64,000 nt of DNA from Wurfbainia villosa (Eukaryota; Streptophyta; Magnoliopsida; Zingiberales; Zingiberaceae), in the NCBI GenBank assembly GCA_025175895.1, contig CM046004.1, forward strand, positions 15,363,011-15,427,010, read 5' to 3'. The notes under the pieces were generated by a model. That model was not told where the DNA came from, did not search any database, and saw nothing but the letters and a program-made list of their open reading frames with translations. Positions 43,734 through 55,855 of this stretch are shown piece after piece. The translations under genes were made by a program, and so were the position numbers. Numbering within the stretch: position 1 is the first letter of the stretch; every line of letters starts with the position of its first letter.

Positions 43734-45420
43734 TGGTGAGTGAAACTACAAGTGCATAGTTGTCATCAAATAATAAAGATTATCGATCCCACAGGGGCTA
43801 ATAAATCGAGTACTAGTTTAATAAGTGAATATAGATTGTCTAGACCAAATTAGGTGATTGAGAACATAAAGAAGATTGAAGAAGGAGCCAAGAGTTTGTG
43901 AAGAAGGAATAGGGAGTTGAGAGATTAATAGCAAGGAAAAGAAATCAGAATTTTGAGGGGATGATTCTAGGATTGTGATTTCACCTAAATGATTGTAAAT
44001 ATCATGTTTATGTCTTGTTCCTACTTCTCAATGGTTGTTCATGTAGGTAGGGTATCTTATTTTACATGATGCAAACTTTTAGATCTACACCAATGTATTT
44101 ACTTCAATCGATGTCTATTTTCAGAATGATAGAGCTGAGAGATTTCTTTCTCAAGGAGACCTTTGTCACATGGTCTCATAGTCCCCGAGTTGCCTTATCC
44201 TACTGTGTGGTCGCTGCTTGGAATAAATCCATTAAGTTCTATGATAACCTAGAAGTCCTCATGGCAGATCAATCTACTTTCATAGTCGATTCCTCCACAT
44301 CTCGGTTATCTACAGATCGAGAGATTGAGTTCACCTTTCGGTCCATCCCCGCACTCCTAAGATACAATCTTGTGCTTTTGGCATCAAGATTGTGTAAATA
44401 CAATAGATCCGGATCACAAACAAACATATCATCAAACAAGAAACAAGCATAGATGTTTAGACAATGTAAATAAATACGGATTCACTGCATAATTATGTTT
44501 ATAAATCAAGGAGCCTACTCTCTCATCCTAAAATCATAGAAATCTACTCCATAAAGGTAGAGTTACAACCACAAGACACCTTATATGAAAGATGACGATC
44601 GAAACAATGAAATAGAAAGAAAAGAAAGCCTAGTCTCGATTTAAGGTGTGTCTTTTGGATGCAACTCGCATTCATATCTAGAGTGGTGGAGATGAAATTT
44701 CTTCCTCATCTGATCTCTAGTGTTGGAGAAACACTTAAACAACATCCTCCGGTGGTTGGGGCCCTCGGACGACCCCCTTCGGGGTTTGGGAGCCCTAGGG
44801 TGGCCTTATTATATAGGTTGGCTCCCACTCCTCTAAATATGTGAAAACCTCATTGCTTTGAACTAAGCGGAGTTGGCACACGACTATGTGTGAGACACAT
44901 GACCTGATCGTGTGTTCATATGGAAATTCCATTGTTGCTGAACACGATCGTGTGTGAGACACATGACCCTGTGCTTTTGTCTAGAAATCCACTTGGCTGG
45001 AGACACGGTCGTATGTGAGACACATAACCCAGTCATGCCTTCCTTAGTAGAAATCTCCGTCGTGCAGGTAATCCATGGCCTATCGTGTTTTTTTCTACAG
45101 GGTGAACCACGACCGTGCCCATGAGGCGCTGTCCTATTGTGCTCCTCACTGGAAGCTCTTCTCGATCCATTTCCATTCTAGGAACATGCTCGTGTTTTGA
45201 GACACAATTAGAGCGTGTCTCCACCATTCTTTGCTCCTTGCAAGGCTTCATTTTGCACATAAATCTTCATCCTATCAAGCAAAATAACACAAGAAGATCT
45301 CCGAACATGGACAATTACTAATTGATGTAAAATAGAGATAATATGCAATGAATGCCATCAAAATGAGATAGGATGTGTGCCAAAATGATAACTAAAAGTC
45401 TATGTTAATTTCACACATTA
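43734..45420 (-). mobile_element. Solo LTR of an Athila-like gypsy element
   Basis: 1687 bp flanked by a perfect gttaa duplication (43729-43733, 45421-45425), inside the decayed gypsy pol. On the minus strand it starts TAATGTGTGAAATTAAC, corresponding to TGATGTGAGCAAAACAT of the Athila-like LTR at 55856, and near its end has 'ttattatttgatga.aactatgcacttgtag', which matches 57110-57150. It shares the 'cacacgatcgtgt' type motifs (44880-45010). No internal sequence remains, as expected after LTR-LTR recombination. Confidence 0.8.
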
Positions 45421-45425
45421 GTTAA

Positions 45426-46200
45426 CTTCCAACTAAGGTAATAATTCCACCTGGGTCACTATCTTCCGAGTGGTCCATTCCCCCAATGAACTCACCAATA
45501 GAGATAACTCATCTGCCCGATGATTCTTGGTTCAACAGACTTATTTAAATCACATTTCTACAAAATAATCCATACTGTGCTCCACTGCTTTACAATATTT
45601 TTGAAAATTCTCATCCTTAATGTTGAAAGTGTCTTTCACTTGTTGGACCACTAGTTGAGAATTCAAGTGCACAAGAACTTGTGCGAACACTTATATTCCA
45701 TGCGGTCTATAGTTCAATCAACAAAGCTTTATATTCAGCCTCATTATTCGACATTTAGGACCAACTTGGTCTCCTCTCTCTAAGGCAATACCGAGACTAC
45801 TCTTACTTCACTACCTTCACTATTTGTCGACCCATCTACAACATCATCCAAAGTTCATGCTCCTCTTTCCTCATGGTTTCCACCAAGACATTTGCAAGGG
45901 CTTGGGCCTTGATCGTTAGGCATTGTTGATAATCAATATCATACTCACTGATCTTCGTGGCCCATTTGATAAGTCTCTCGATTACCTCAAGGAGACTAAG
46001 AATATGCCCGAGCGATGTATTTGTCAATACCACAATCGGATGGAAGAGAAAATATGGATGTAGTCATTGAGTGGTGAGAGTTAATTCCATGATTAATTTT
46101 TCCAACCTTGCATAACAAAATTATACTCACTTGAATAAATAACTGATGTAGTACATAGGATATTGCACTTCCTCCTCTTGACATACCAATACTATGCTCA
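45426..46200 (-). pseudogene. RNase H remnants of the older Tat-type element
   Basis: On the minus strand 'LIKWATKISEYDIDYQQCLTIKAQALANVLVE' (46000-45880) is the end of the RT-linked RNase H, and 'SNNEAEYKALL' (about 45757-45725) is the signature of the second, archaeal-type RNase H. This identifies the remnant as Tat lineage, like the large element to the left. Confidence 0.78.
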
Positions 46201-47300
46201 TACCCATTTCAGACGTAGCTAAACACATCCACAATTTCTCACTTGCACGGAGCTTGGTTAGGATTAGCAACCTGCCCAAGTAATTCTTCAATTCTTGGAA
46301 AACATTCTCATACTACTTATCCCACTAGAACTGGCTCACTCCCTAAGGATCTTAAAGAAGGGAAGACTCCTATCCGTCGATCGAGAGATGAAGCGTGATA
46401 AAGTGGCGATTCTCTCCACCAATCATTGCACCTCATGTATACTTTAAAGTGATTGCATTAGTTGCACAACCTCTATTTTTTCAAATTGGCCTCGAATCCC
46501 CACTCAGTCACCATGTACCCCAAGAACCGCTCTTCCTGTACTCCAAAAATATACTTCTCTGGGTTAAGTTGCATGTGGTACTTCCACAAAGTAGTGAAAG
46601 TTTCTTCCAAATCTTGCAACAAATTTTACCCTTGTAGAGTCTTGACCAAGATATCATATACATAAACTTCAAATTTATGTTCCGACTGCTCAGGAAATAC
46701 CTTGTCCATTAGTTGTTGATATGTGGCCCCGATATTTTTTTAACCCAAACAGTATGACAGTATAGCAAAAAGAACTTTTCATCGTTATGAAACTAACTTT
46801 ATCTTGATCTGCTTTAGCTAAGGGAGTTTGATGGTACCCTTGATAGATATTTATCATGGATATAAACTAATGTCCCATGGTGGAATCCACCGACTGGTTA
46901 ATATGCGGTAAGGAATAATAGTTCTTAGGGCAAGCCTTATTTAGATTCTGAAGGTCTATACACATGCATCATTTTTCGAATGGCTTAGATACCAAGACTA
47001 CATTGGAGAGCCATGTCAGGTACCACACCTCCCGCACATGCTTGGCCTCCATCAACTTTCACATTTCCTCTTGAATATTCTTAGGATCGAAGTGATGATG
47101 CTTTTGTCTCATCGGTCAAGCATCAACCATAATATAAAAGTGGTGTTCCATTATGCCTGGATCCACTCTGATCAAGTCCTTGGGAGTCCAGTGAAGATAT
47201 CTTTATTTCTTCGCAAACATTCGATCAAGGCTCCTGCATTTCTAATGAAAGGTTGGTGGAAATTCGAGTCATTTTCTCTGCTTGTGAGGGAACCACTCAA
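46201..47300 (-). pseudogene. Reverse transcriptase remnant of the older Tat-type element
   Basis: Minus-strand pieces include 'MCIDLQNLNKACPKNYYSLPHINQSVDS' (about 46975-46890), 'QLNPEKYIFGVQEERFLGYMVTEWGFEANL' (about 46580-46480) and the catalytic box, which reads YVYD instead of YVDD at 46653-46664. Many stops. Oldest gypsy copy in the window by decay. Confidence 0.78.
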
Positions 47301-47680
47301 ATAGACTCTATTTTTTGCTCGACCCCAAGAGAGGACTCTCCTTATAAAATATATACTTCATGTATTGTGCACCCTCCTTGCCTATCTGACCTCGATCGAC
47401 CACTGACCTTCCTTTGATCTGCTTGGATTATGCCTATATGGCATTTACGAGTTGCTTGTTGGTCTCCTCAAACTTCCCCCACCTCTTTCTCCATGGGGAA
47501 CTTAATTCTCTGATGATAAGGTAAAGCAATGGCTTGAAAGGTGCTAAGGGCTGGCCATCTAAGAATAATGTTGTAGGTGGAAGGATAATTCGACGCCAAT
47601 GCTCTTCGCCCAGAGAGAAGGGCAACCTGATTTGGATGAGTGATAACTCACATTTTGACATGCTATTTGTTGGTGCAATC
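47301..47680 (-). other. End of the older gypsy remnant, unassigned
   Basis: Probably the protease-to-RT part of the same remnant, too decayed to assign. It stops at the copia insertion. The last five bases, caatc (47676-47680), should recur right of the window as the target duplication. Confidence 0.4.
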
Positions 47681-49924
47681 TGTTGGGTTTCCCCGGCACT
47701 GCGACGAGTGTGTGTTCGAATATGTTTCGTAAACATGTGCATAGTGGAAGAATTAAAAGCAATAAATCTAATTTATTATAACACACACACACACCACATG
47801 CATGCAAGATACAATATGTGTAGACATAATCGCAGTTTCAAATTTTTCAATAAAAGAAAATTACGCTAGTTATACCTAACGTATCACGTGCAGCGGGAAT
47901 GACATCAACCAGAGCAACTCACGCTAGAATTACCTCTATCCGTATCCACGCCGAGTACCGTCGGGATAGCTTCACCAAGCTACGAGCCTCGTCTTCGTAG
48001 GAGTCACTAGCCTCGTGTCGAAGACTATGTGATCAAGAGGAGATCACAATCCGAATCAAAATTTGGATTCGAAAATGAGTCCCCAAAAACTCGCTTCTCT
48101 GAAGAGGTATTCGTCAACCTCTTGACGAATCCTTGGTCCTCCACCTATGAGGATTACCAAAGATCCAATCCCTGGCAAGAAAGTCACAGTCGGAGCTCTA
48201 AATGCCATCCAAACGACGCTCCGATAAGAAGGAAACAAGCTGTCCAAAAATTGGATAGCTTGGTGGAGGACTTGGTGCCGGCCAAAGGAGGTGGTCGGCT
48301 GATCCTTGGTCACCGGAGCCAAGGTGGGTCATTGGAGGGTCGCTGGAGGGGTGGTCGGCAGTAGCTGGATGCCAGCAGCACAGAGGTGGACGGCGGCACA
48401 AGAGCTGGGCATGGATCCCTTGGGCGGCGACAAGGAGAAGAGAGGGAGAGGAGAGGAAGAGAAGTTTCCAAAAATAAAACTTGGGGCTCTCCAAACCTCT
48501 AGCCGCACTTTTATAGAGCGCATGTTTCTTAACCATCAAGAAACCTTCTCCTTAGAGTTATTGGTTCATAACCAAAACCTGTTAACCCGCTCCAATAACT
48601 TAAGTTAAAATAAACTGAACCGAGTTGGTCTATTTTAAGTTAAAACGAACCGAACCAACTTTGGTTCATTCGTTTAAAATAAACCAAACCACTTTGGTTT
48701 ATTTTCCTCCATTGGATTAGAACCAAATCAATTTGGTTCATCCATCATGTCTTCATAAGACTCGTCCCATCCATGCTTTCGTTGCAATTGAAACGATTTC
48801 ATGCTCGCTCCTTGTTTGGTCCAAGCAAACCTAATTTCTCTCGATCTGAGAATCTCATTCTCAAGCTCGTTTTAAATGTTTTGGATTACATTCGTTGTGC
48901 GTGTGACCAAATAGGTTCCTAGTTTATGTTGGTTGTATATAATTAACCATTAATTATAGAACGATCATGAGTGACACCTAGTAGTACATCATGATCCCCA
49001 AATAATCGAAAAATCAACGGTTGATCCCAGAACCATTTCTGAAACCCTTCAGCAACTACAATGAATCGTGTCCCGTTCCCTTCACTCATCTTATACCCAC
49101 ATAGTTCAGGACATGGTTTATAGTGTTAGTCCCCACTAGGCTGACTAAGTCACAGCTAGCCCAAGTATCATTTTCTCATCCTACGGATTCTAGTTACTGC
49201 ACATGTATCCTAGAGTACCTTACTCTAAATATGTAATGCTTTGGCCAAAAACTTTAGTAACAATCCGACAAGAGGCCAAGGGTATACATCTCCTCGCAAA
49301 GAGTGGTGAATCCTTTATAGGCTATTCAAACATTTTCGGGCATTTCGACTTATACCCAATCATCCTGGGTCCACATCTCCTTGGAGATGCTTGCTTAAGA
49401 TGTCAAAGCATAAGTCTCCATGACCAAGATAACTTGAATACCACAAGTCAAAGGAACATCGCACATAAGCTGCAGTAAGAACTTCATTGACATATCCATA
49501 TATACAGAGAACCATATGAAGTCTTATAGCCGGCCACTCCAATAAACTAGTTACCATAACTAGCATCCACGATTAACTCTGGACATCACAATGTCTCCAG
49601 CCAGTGAGAATCAACTGCTTGGATACACCAAAGAGTATACCTTGTGCTAGTCTCAACAGAATTGATGGTGTCCAAATTCATCAATTCATTGACTAGGGAT
49701 AATTCCAATGCATCATAATTACACATGTAGAGATACTCACTAGTTGTGATCCAATCACAAATTCTCTTATGCTGTGAATCGTATTGTGGACATTTAGTAA
49801 ATGAGTTTAAGATCTAATCAAATACATGAAAATATATATACTCAAATAGTGAATCTTCATTTATCATATAAATGGTTTAAACATAAGGCGATTGCCTTAG
49901 AACACCTCTCATATACAACTAACA
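47681..49924 (-). repeat. 3' LTR of copia-2
   Basis: 2244 bp. It contains an AC microsatellite (about 47781-47796), a TATA box (CTATAAAAG on the minus strand, 48517-48508) and a set of 'aaccaaaccactttggtt' inverted units (48610-48745). It ends '...acaactaaca' before the polypurine tract. Confidence 0.88.
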
Positions 49925-49937
49925 AACTCCCACTTGG
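49925..49937 (-). other. Polypurine tract of copia-2
   Basis: CCAAGTGGGAGTT on the minus strand, abutting the 3' LTR. The usual form for copia elements of this type. Confidence 0.8.
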
Positions 49938-50009
49938 CCTAATGCCAATCGCCATGGTATCCAATACCATAAGCCCTAACATGACCCTCAAACTTACTTT
50001 GAGGCAAGA

Positions 50010-51724
50010 CCTTAGTTAAAGGGTCCGCTAAGTTCCTTTTAGTAGGAATCTTCTCGATTTGTATTTCCTTCCTACTTATGATCTCTTTGATCAAATGATA
50101 GCGGCGAAGCACATGTTTAGATCATTGATGAGACCACATCAAGTTCAAAGATGAACTTCTCGATCCAAATCACTTCCTTTGCTGCTTCCAAAGCTACAAT
50201 GTATTCTACCTCAGTGGTAGAATCTGTTACGGTGTCTTACTTGGAACCTTTTCAACTTATTGTGCCTCTATTTAAGGTAAATACATAACCAGACTGAAAC
50301 TTGGAATCATCCTTGTCTGTCTGGAAGCTGACATCCGTATACCCGGGTATTACCATATCTCCTTCTCCATATATTAGGAACACATCCTTAGTTCTTCTCA
50401 AGTACTTAAGAATCATCTTAACAACCACCCAATTATCCATTCCTGGATCAGACTGGTATTTGCTCGTGTCACTCAGAGCATACAATACATCGGGCCTCGT
50501 ACATAACATAGTATACATGATAGATCCTATTGCGGATGCATAGGGAATCTTATTCATGCAAATCCTCTCGTCTTCTGTGCATGGACACATAGACTTCGAA
50601 AGGTGTATCCCATGCCTGATGGGTAGAAAACCTTTCTTGGATTCCAACATGCTAAACCTCTTTAGCACTCAGTCTATATATGTGGACTGCGAAAGACCAA
50701 GCAACCGATTCAATCTATCCCTATAGATCTTAATCTCGAAGATGTAGGTTGCTTCTCCCAGGTCTTTCATGAAGAACATCTTGGACAACTAAATTTTAAC
50801 TAACTGTAAGATAGAAACATCGTTTCCTATAAGTAATATGTCATCGACATACAATACTAGGAACATGACTGCATTCCCACTTACCTTCTTGTACACACAA
50901 GGTTCGTTTAGATTTTATGAGAAATCAAACCTTTTGATTGTCTCATCAAAATGGATATTCCAACTCTTGGATGCTTACTTCAGTCCATATATGGACCGTT
51001 GCAGTTTACATACCTTGGTTTTATCAACCGATGTGAAACCCTCAGGCTGTATCATATATACGTCCTCGAGTAGGTTTCCATTAAGGAAAGTTGTTTTCAC
51101 ATCCATTTGTCATATCTCATAATCATAATAAGCCGCTATGGCCAGGAGCATCCGAATGGATTTAAGCATAACAGGTGAATAGGTCTCATCATAATCAACA
51201 CATTGCTTTTGACTATACTCTTTCGCCACCAATCTAGTCTTATAAGTAATCACATTACCATCCATGTCGATTTTCTTCTTGAAAACCCACTTTCACCCTA
51301 TAGGCTTTATGCCTTCAGGTGGGTCAACCAAGTTCCAAACTTGATTTTCATACAAGGAATCCATTTCCAATTTCATGGCTTTAAGCCATTTATCCCTTTC
51401 TGAACTTTTCAAAACTTCTTCATAATTGGTAGGCTCCTCATCATCAACGAGTAACACGTCGTTCGATTCACTTATGAGAAATCCATATCTCTCAGGAATG
51501 TTGCGTGTTCTACCAGATCTACGAAGATATGGTGTCACAATTGGTCCAACCGATGGCTCATCACTATGAGTTATCGGTTGTGGTGCTTCACCAGGTATCT
51601 CATCAATGTCTATTGGAGTCTCTTGAGCCTCCTCAAGCTCAACGATACTCCCACTGTTTTCCTGCAAGAGAAACTCTTTCTCTAGAAACACATCATGCCT
51701 TGAAACAAACACCTTTTGTTCCAC
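50010..51724 (-). pseudogene. Reverse transcriptase and RNase H of copia-2
   Basis: On the minus strand the RT starts after 'EEPTNYEEVLKSSERDKWLKAMKLEMDSLYENQVWNLV' (about 51450-51310). It includes 'MDVKTTFLNGNL', the catalytic YVDD (50851-50840, intact) and 'YASAIGSIMYTMLCTRPDVLYAL'. The RNase H end 'DSTTEVEYIVALEAAKEVIW' lies at about 50215-50160. Stops break it at 51293, near 51130-51120, at several points to 50670, and at 50252. The upstream part (51724-51450) is the acidic integrase-RT linker with 'LRRSGRTRNIPERYGF'. Confidence 0.88.
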
Positions 51725-52648
51725 AGGGTGATAGAATTGGTAACCCCTCGTTTCCTTAGGGTATCCAATAAATAGACATTTATCAGACTTAGCATCCAGT
51801 TTGTCTGATACAATCTACTTCACATAAGCAGGACAACCCCAAATCTTCAAGTAAGATAAATGAGGTTTCTTACTATTTCATATCTCATATGGAGTAGTAG
51901 AGACTACCTTGGTTGATATTTTGTTTAGCAAGTAAACAGCTGTCTGAAATGCATAGCCTTAAAAGGACTTGGGAAGATTCACATGATTCATCATCGACCT
52001 GACCATGTCCAACAAGGTTCGGTTACACCTCTCATATACACCATTATGCTGCGGTGTATATGACGAAGTCCATTGAGACAATATACCATTGTCCCTTAGA
52101 TAATCTAGAAACTCTTGACTCAAGTATTCACTACCTCGATCCGATCGAAGTATTTTAATACTCTTGTCAAGCTGTTTCTCTACTTCATTTTTGAATTCTT
52201 TGAACCTTTCAAAGGCTTCAGACTTGTGTTTCATCAAGAACACATACCCAAACCGTGAGTGATCATCAATGAAGGTAATGAAGTAGCTATAGCCTCCTAG
52301 AGCTTTAGTTGACATAAGTCCACATACATCAGTATGTATTAGACCAAGCAACTCTCCCACCGATTCACCTTTTCTCGTAAAAGGTAACTTAGTCATCTTG
52401 CCTTTTAAGCATGATTCACATGTATCGTATGAATCTAATTCAAACGATTCCAGAATTCCACATCGGTGAAATTCAAACAAGCATTTCTTGCTCACATGGA
52501 CAAGACGACAATGCCACATGTAGGAGTCTAATTGATTATCTTTTCGAGCACGCTTGTTGCTCGCTTTGATATTGAAAATGTCACTGGATACGTTCAACGT
52601 ATAAATACCATTGCTTAAAGTTTCAATCCCATAAAGAACGCCATTCAA
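51725..52648 (-). pseudogene. Integrase of copia-2
   Basis: The open part (52648-51959, 229 residues) has the zinc-binding pre-integrase domain ('MWHCRLVHVSKK...CESCLKGKM', one His less typical) and the core with 'IHTDVCG' (first Asp), 'FITFIDDHSRFGYVFLM', 'LRSDRGSEY' (second Asp) and 'PQHNGVYERCNRTLLDMVRSMM' (catalytic Glu). A TAA at 51959 interrupts the frame, which continues in the same frame towards RT ('TAVYLLNKIST'). Confidence 0.88.
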
Positions 52649-52650
52649 AG

Positions 52651-53013
52651 TTATGTAACAACAATTGTTACTAAAGTTAAATGGTACCCATTTCTATTCA
52701 AACAAGAAATAGAAATGATGTTCTTTATCAACGAAGGAACATAAAAGCAATTGTCCAGTTCTAAGACAAGTCCTGTAGGGAGTTTCAACAAATACGTTCC
52801 GATGGCGAGTGCAACAACCTTTGCTCCATTCCCAACACGTAAATTTGACTCTCCCTTGACAAGTCTTCTTCTATTTCTTAGCCCATGTATGTCATTACAT
52901 ATATGTGAGCCACACCCAATATCCAATACCCAAGTGTCTGAGGAAATAGAATAACAATCAATAACGAAGATATCTGAAGAACATGGAGCATCTGATGCCT
53001 TATTCTTCATCAC
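52651..53013 (-). pseudogene. Protease of copia-2
   Basis: The catalytic segment 'WVLDIGCGSHICND' has Ile in place of the expected Thr of Asp-Thr/Ser-Gly. 'LELDNCFYVPSLIKNIISISCL' follows, the usual copia protease end. It is in frame with gag upstream, separated by one TGA, and shifts frame near 52660. Confidence 0.85.
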
Positions 53014-53040
53014 GGACTTAAGATAAATCTTACAGTTTCT

Positions 53041-53660
53041 TCACCAATGGCCCTCCTTGCCATAATGATGGCAAGTGCCCTTTTGAGCTAGTTCTGCCAA
53101 TTTAGCCTTTTTCTTCTTCCCCTTCTGTTGTTCCTTTGACTTCCTCTTAGAACCTTTCTTCAAGGAATCAACTAACAACACCGTCCCCTGCTCATGCTTT
53201 ACAGAAGGCTCCATATTCTTCATCATGTTGGGCAGTACCACAGATGAACCTTCTTGCATCTCAGAGGTGAAGAGGAGCTTGGAGACTTCGAACATTTCGA
53301 ATCTCACTTGCTCATCAAACAACTCATAAAGATGATAGACTATGGTATGAGCATCCATATGCTCATGCTACTTCCGCAGCTCGGGTACCATCGCGGCTAG
53401 CATGATACAACTCACTAGTTCAGAATCATTTACATGTTTCAAATAGGCTAACAATTGGTCCAGAGTTGCGTCATCACTAGGACGGGCGGGAAGAGGCTCT
53501 TCAAGGACATACACAAGCTTTTCCGCCTTGAGAATAATTCTCAAGTTTCTAAGCTAGTCCAAGAAGTTCGGCCTAGTCAATTTATTCGAATTCAAAATAG
53601 AGCACAAATTCAAAGACATCATGATCAAGCGATTAACCTAGAAATACAAATCAAGCATAT
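53041..53660 (-). pseudogene. Gag of copia-2
   Basis: On the minus strand 'NFLD*LRNLRIILKAEKLVYVLEEPLPARPSDDATLDQLL' (about 53555-53450) opens the UBN2-type gag. It is followed by 'MDAHTIVYHLYELFDEQVRFEMFEVSKLLF', a basic region and a zinc knuckle in which the second Cys is Tyr (CHHYGKEGHW) before a TGA at 53041. The text parallels copia-3 gag. Confidence 0.8.
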
Positions 53661-54121
53661 ATGAGAAAATGATTTTAAAATGCATCAACATACATTTACA
53701 AAATCCATTCATTTTTTGAATTTCAAAAACCCTCAAAATTAATTCGGGAGATCACAGGTCCATCTCCGAATGAGCTGATATCAATATAGATATGAACAAC
53801 CTTGGAGAGAGTCTAACAAGCCATTCATAGCTACAATGGTAGGTATCAAGTATACCGATTGCATATCACATATATGCAACTATCACAATGTGCTATCAAC
53901 TAATTGAATGTTCAAACATACATCGGGTTGTCAACTCATTAACAAGTATGCATCATATGCATAACACCCAACTTTCCAAAAGTAGAAGATTTCCATAAAT
54001 ACTTCTAAACTTTTCAAAATTAGAAAATTTCCATAAATACTTCTAAACTTTCCAAAAGTAAAAAATTCCCATAATTATGACTATCGCAAAACAATTTTAT
54101 AATTATGTCGAAACACAACCT
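53661..54121 (-). other. Leader region of copia-2 with 40-bp repeats
   Basis: Non-coding. Near 53970-54075 three degenerate copies of 'actttccaaaagtagaaga' plus 'ttccataaatacttctaa' repeat at about 40 bp. Confidence 0.55.
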
Positions 54122-54136
54122 GGGCTCTGATACCAC
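54122..54136 (-). other. Primer-binding site of copia-2
   Basis: GTGGTATCAGAGCCC on the minus strand, directly internal to the 5' LTR. tRNA-Met type. Confidence 0.85.
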
Positions 54137-55855
54137 TATTGGGTTTCTCCGACACCGCGACAAGTGTGTGTTCGAACATGTTTCATAAACATGTACACAG
54201 CGGAAGAATTAAAAGCAATAAATTTAATTTATTACAATACACACACCACACACATGCAAGATACAACATATGTAGACATAATCGCAGTTTTAAATTTTGC
54301 AATAAAATGAAATTGCGCTAGTTATACCTGATGTATCACGTGCAGTGGGAATGACATCAATCGGAGCAACTCGCGCTAGAATTGCCTCTATCTGTATCCA
54401 CCTCGAGTACCGTCAGAATAGCTTCGCCAAGCTACGAGCCTCGTCTTCGTAGGAGTCACTAGCCTCGTGTCGAAGATGATGTGATCGAGAGGAGATCACA
54501 ATCTGAATCAAAATTCGGATTCGAAAATGAGTCCTCAAAACTCTCTTCTCTGATGAGGTATTCGTCAACCTCTTAACGAATCCTTGGTCCTCCACCTATG
54601 AGGATTACCGGAGATCCAATGCCCGACAAGGAAGTCGCTGTCGGAGCTCCGAATGCCATCCAAACAACTCTCTGACAAGAAAGAAACAAGCTATCCAAAA
54701 ATTTTACAGCTTGGTGGAGGACTTGGCGCCGGCCAAAGGAGGTGGCCGGCTAATCCTTGTTCACCGGAGCCAAGGTGGGTCGTCGGAGGGGTGGTTGGCA
54801 TCAGCTGGATGCCGGCGGCATAGAGGTGGACGGCGACACAAGAGCTGGGCGTGGATCCCTTGGCGACAGCAAGGAGAAGAGAGGGAGAGGAGAGGAAGAG
54901 AAGTTTCCAAAAATAGAACTTGGGGCTCTCCAAACCTCTAGCTACGCTTTTATAGAGCACGTGTTTCTTAACCATCAAGAAACCTTCTCCTTAGAGTTAT
55001 TGGTTCATAACCAAAACCCGTTAACCCGCTCCAATAACTTAAGTTAAAATAAATCGAACCGAGTTGGTCTATTTTAAGTTAAAACGAACCGAACCAACTT
55101 TGGTTTATTCGTTTAAAATAAACCAAACCACTTTGGTTTATTTTCTACCATTAGATTAGAACCAAACCAATTTGGTTCATCCATCATGTCTTTATAAGAC
55201 TCAGCCCATCCATGCTTTTGTTGTGATTGAAATGATTTGATGCTCGCTCCTTGTTTGATCCAAGCAAACCTAATTTCTCTCGATATGAGAATCTCATTCT
55301 CAAGCTCGTTTTAAATCCTTCGGATTACGCTCGTTGTGCGTGTGACCAAATAGGTTCCCGGTTTATGTTGGTTGTCTATCATTAATCAGTAACCATAGAA
55401 CGATCATGAGTGCACCTAGTAGTACATCATGATCCCCAATTAATCAAAAAATCAACGGTTGATCCCAGAACCATTTCTGAAACCCTTCAACAACTACAAT
55501 GAATCGTGCCCCGTTCCCTTCACTCATCTTATACCCATTTGGTTCAGGACATGGTCTATAGTGTCAGTCCCCACTAGGCTGACTACGTCACACTTAGCCC
55601 AAGTATCATTTTCTCGTCCTACGGATTCTAGTTATTGCACATATATCCTAGAGTACCTTACTCTAAACATATAATGCTTTGGCCAAAGACTTTAGTAACA
55701 ATCCGACAAGAGGCTAAGGGTATACATCTCCTCGTAAGGAGTGGTGAATCTTTATAGGTTATTCAAACATCTTCGGGCATTTTGACTTATACCCAATCAT
55801 CCTGGGTCCACATCTCCTTGGAGATGCTTGCTTATGGTGTCAAAGGATAAGTCTC
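54137..55855 (-). repeat. 5' LTR of copia-2, interrupted at 55855
   Basis: Collinear with the first 1.74 kb of 47681-49924. The first base pair is altered (tattggg for tgttggg). TATA box at about 54954-54947. It stops at 'aagtctc', where the other LTR continues 'catgaccaag'. The Athila-like element begins there. Confidence 0.88.

Noticed and set aside
48029..48608. Overlapping plus and minus open frames in the copia-2 LTR
   Set aside because: They coincide with the GC-rich transcribed part of the LTR, are duplicated at 54691-55047 with frame differences, and match no domain.
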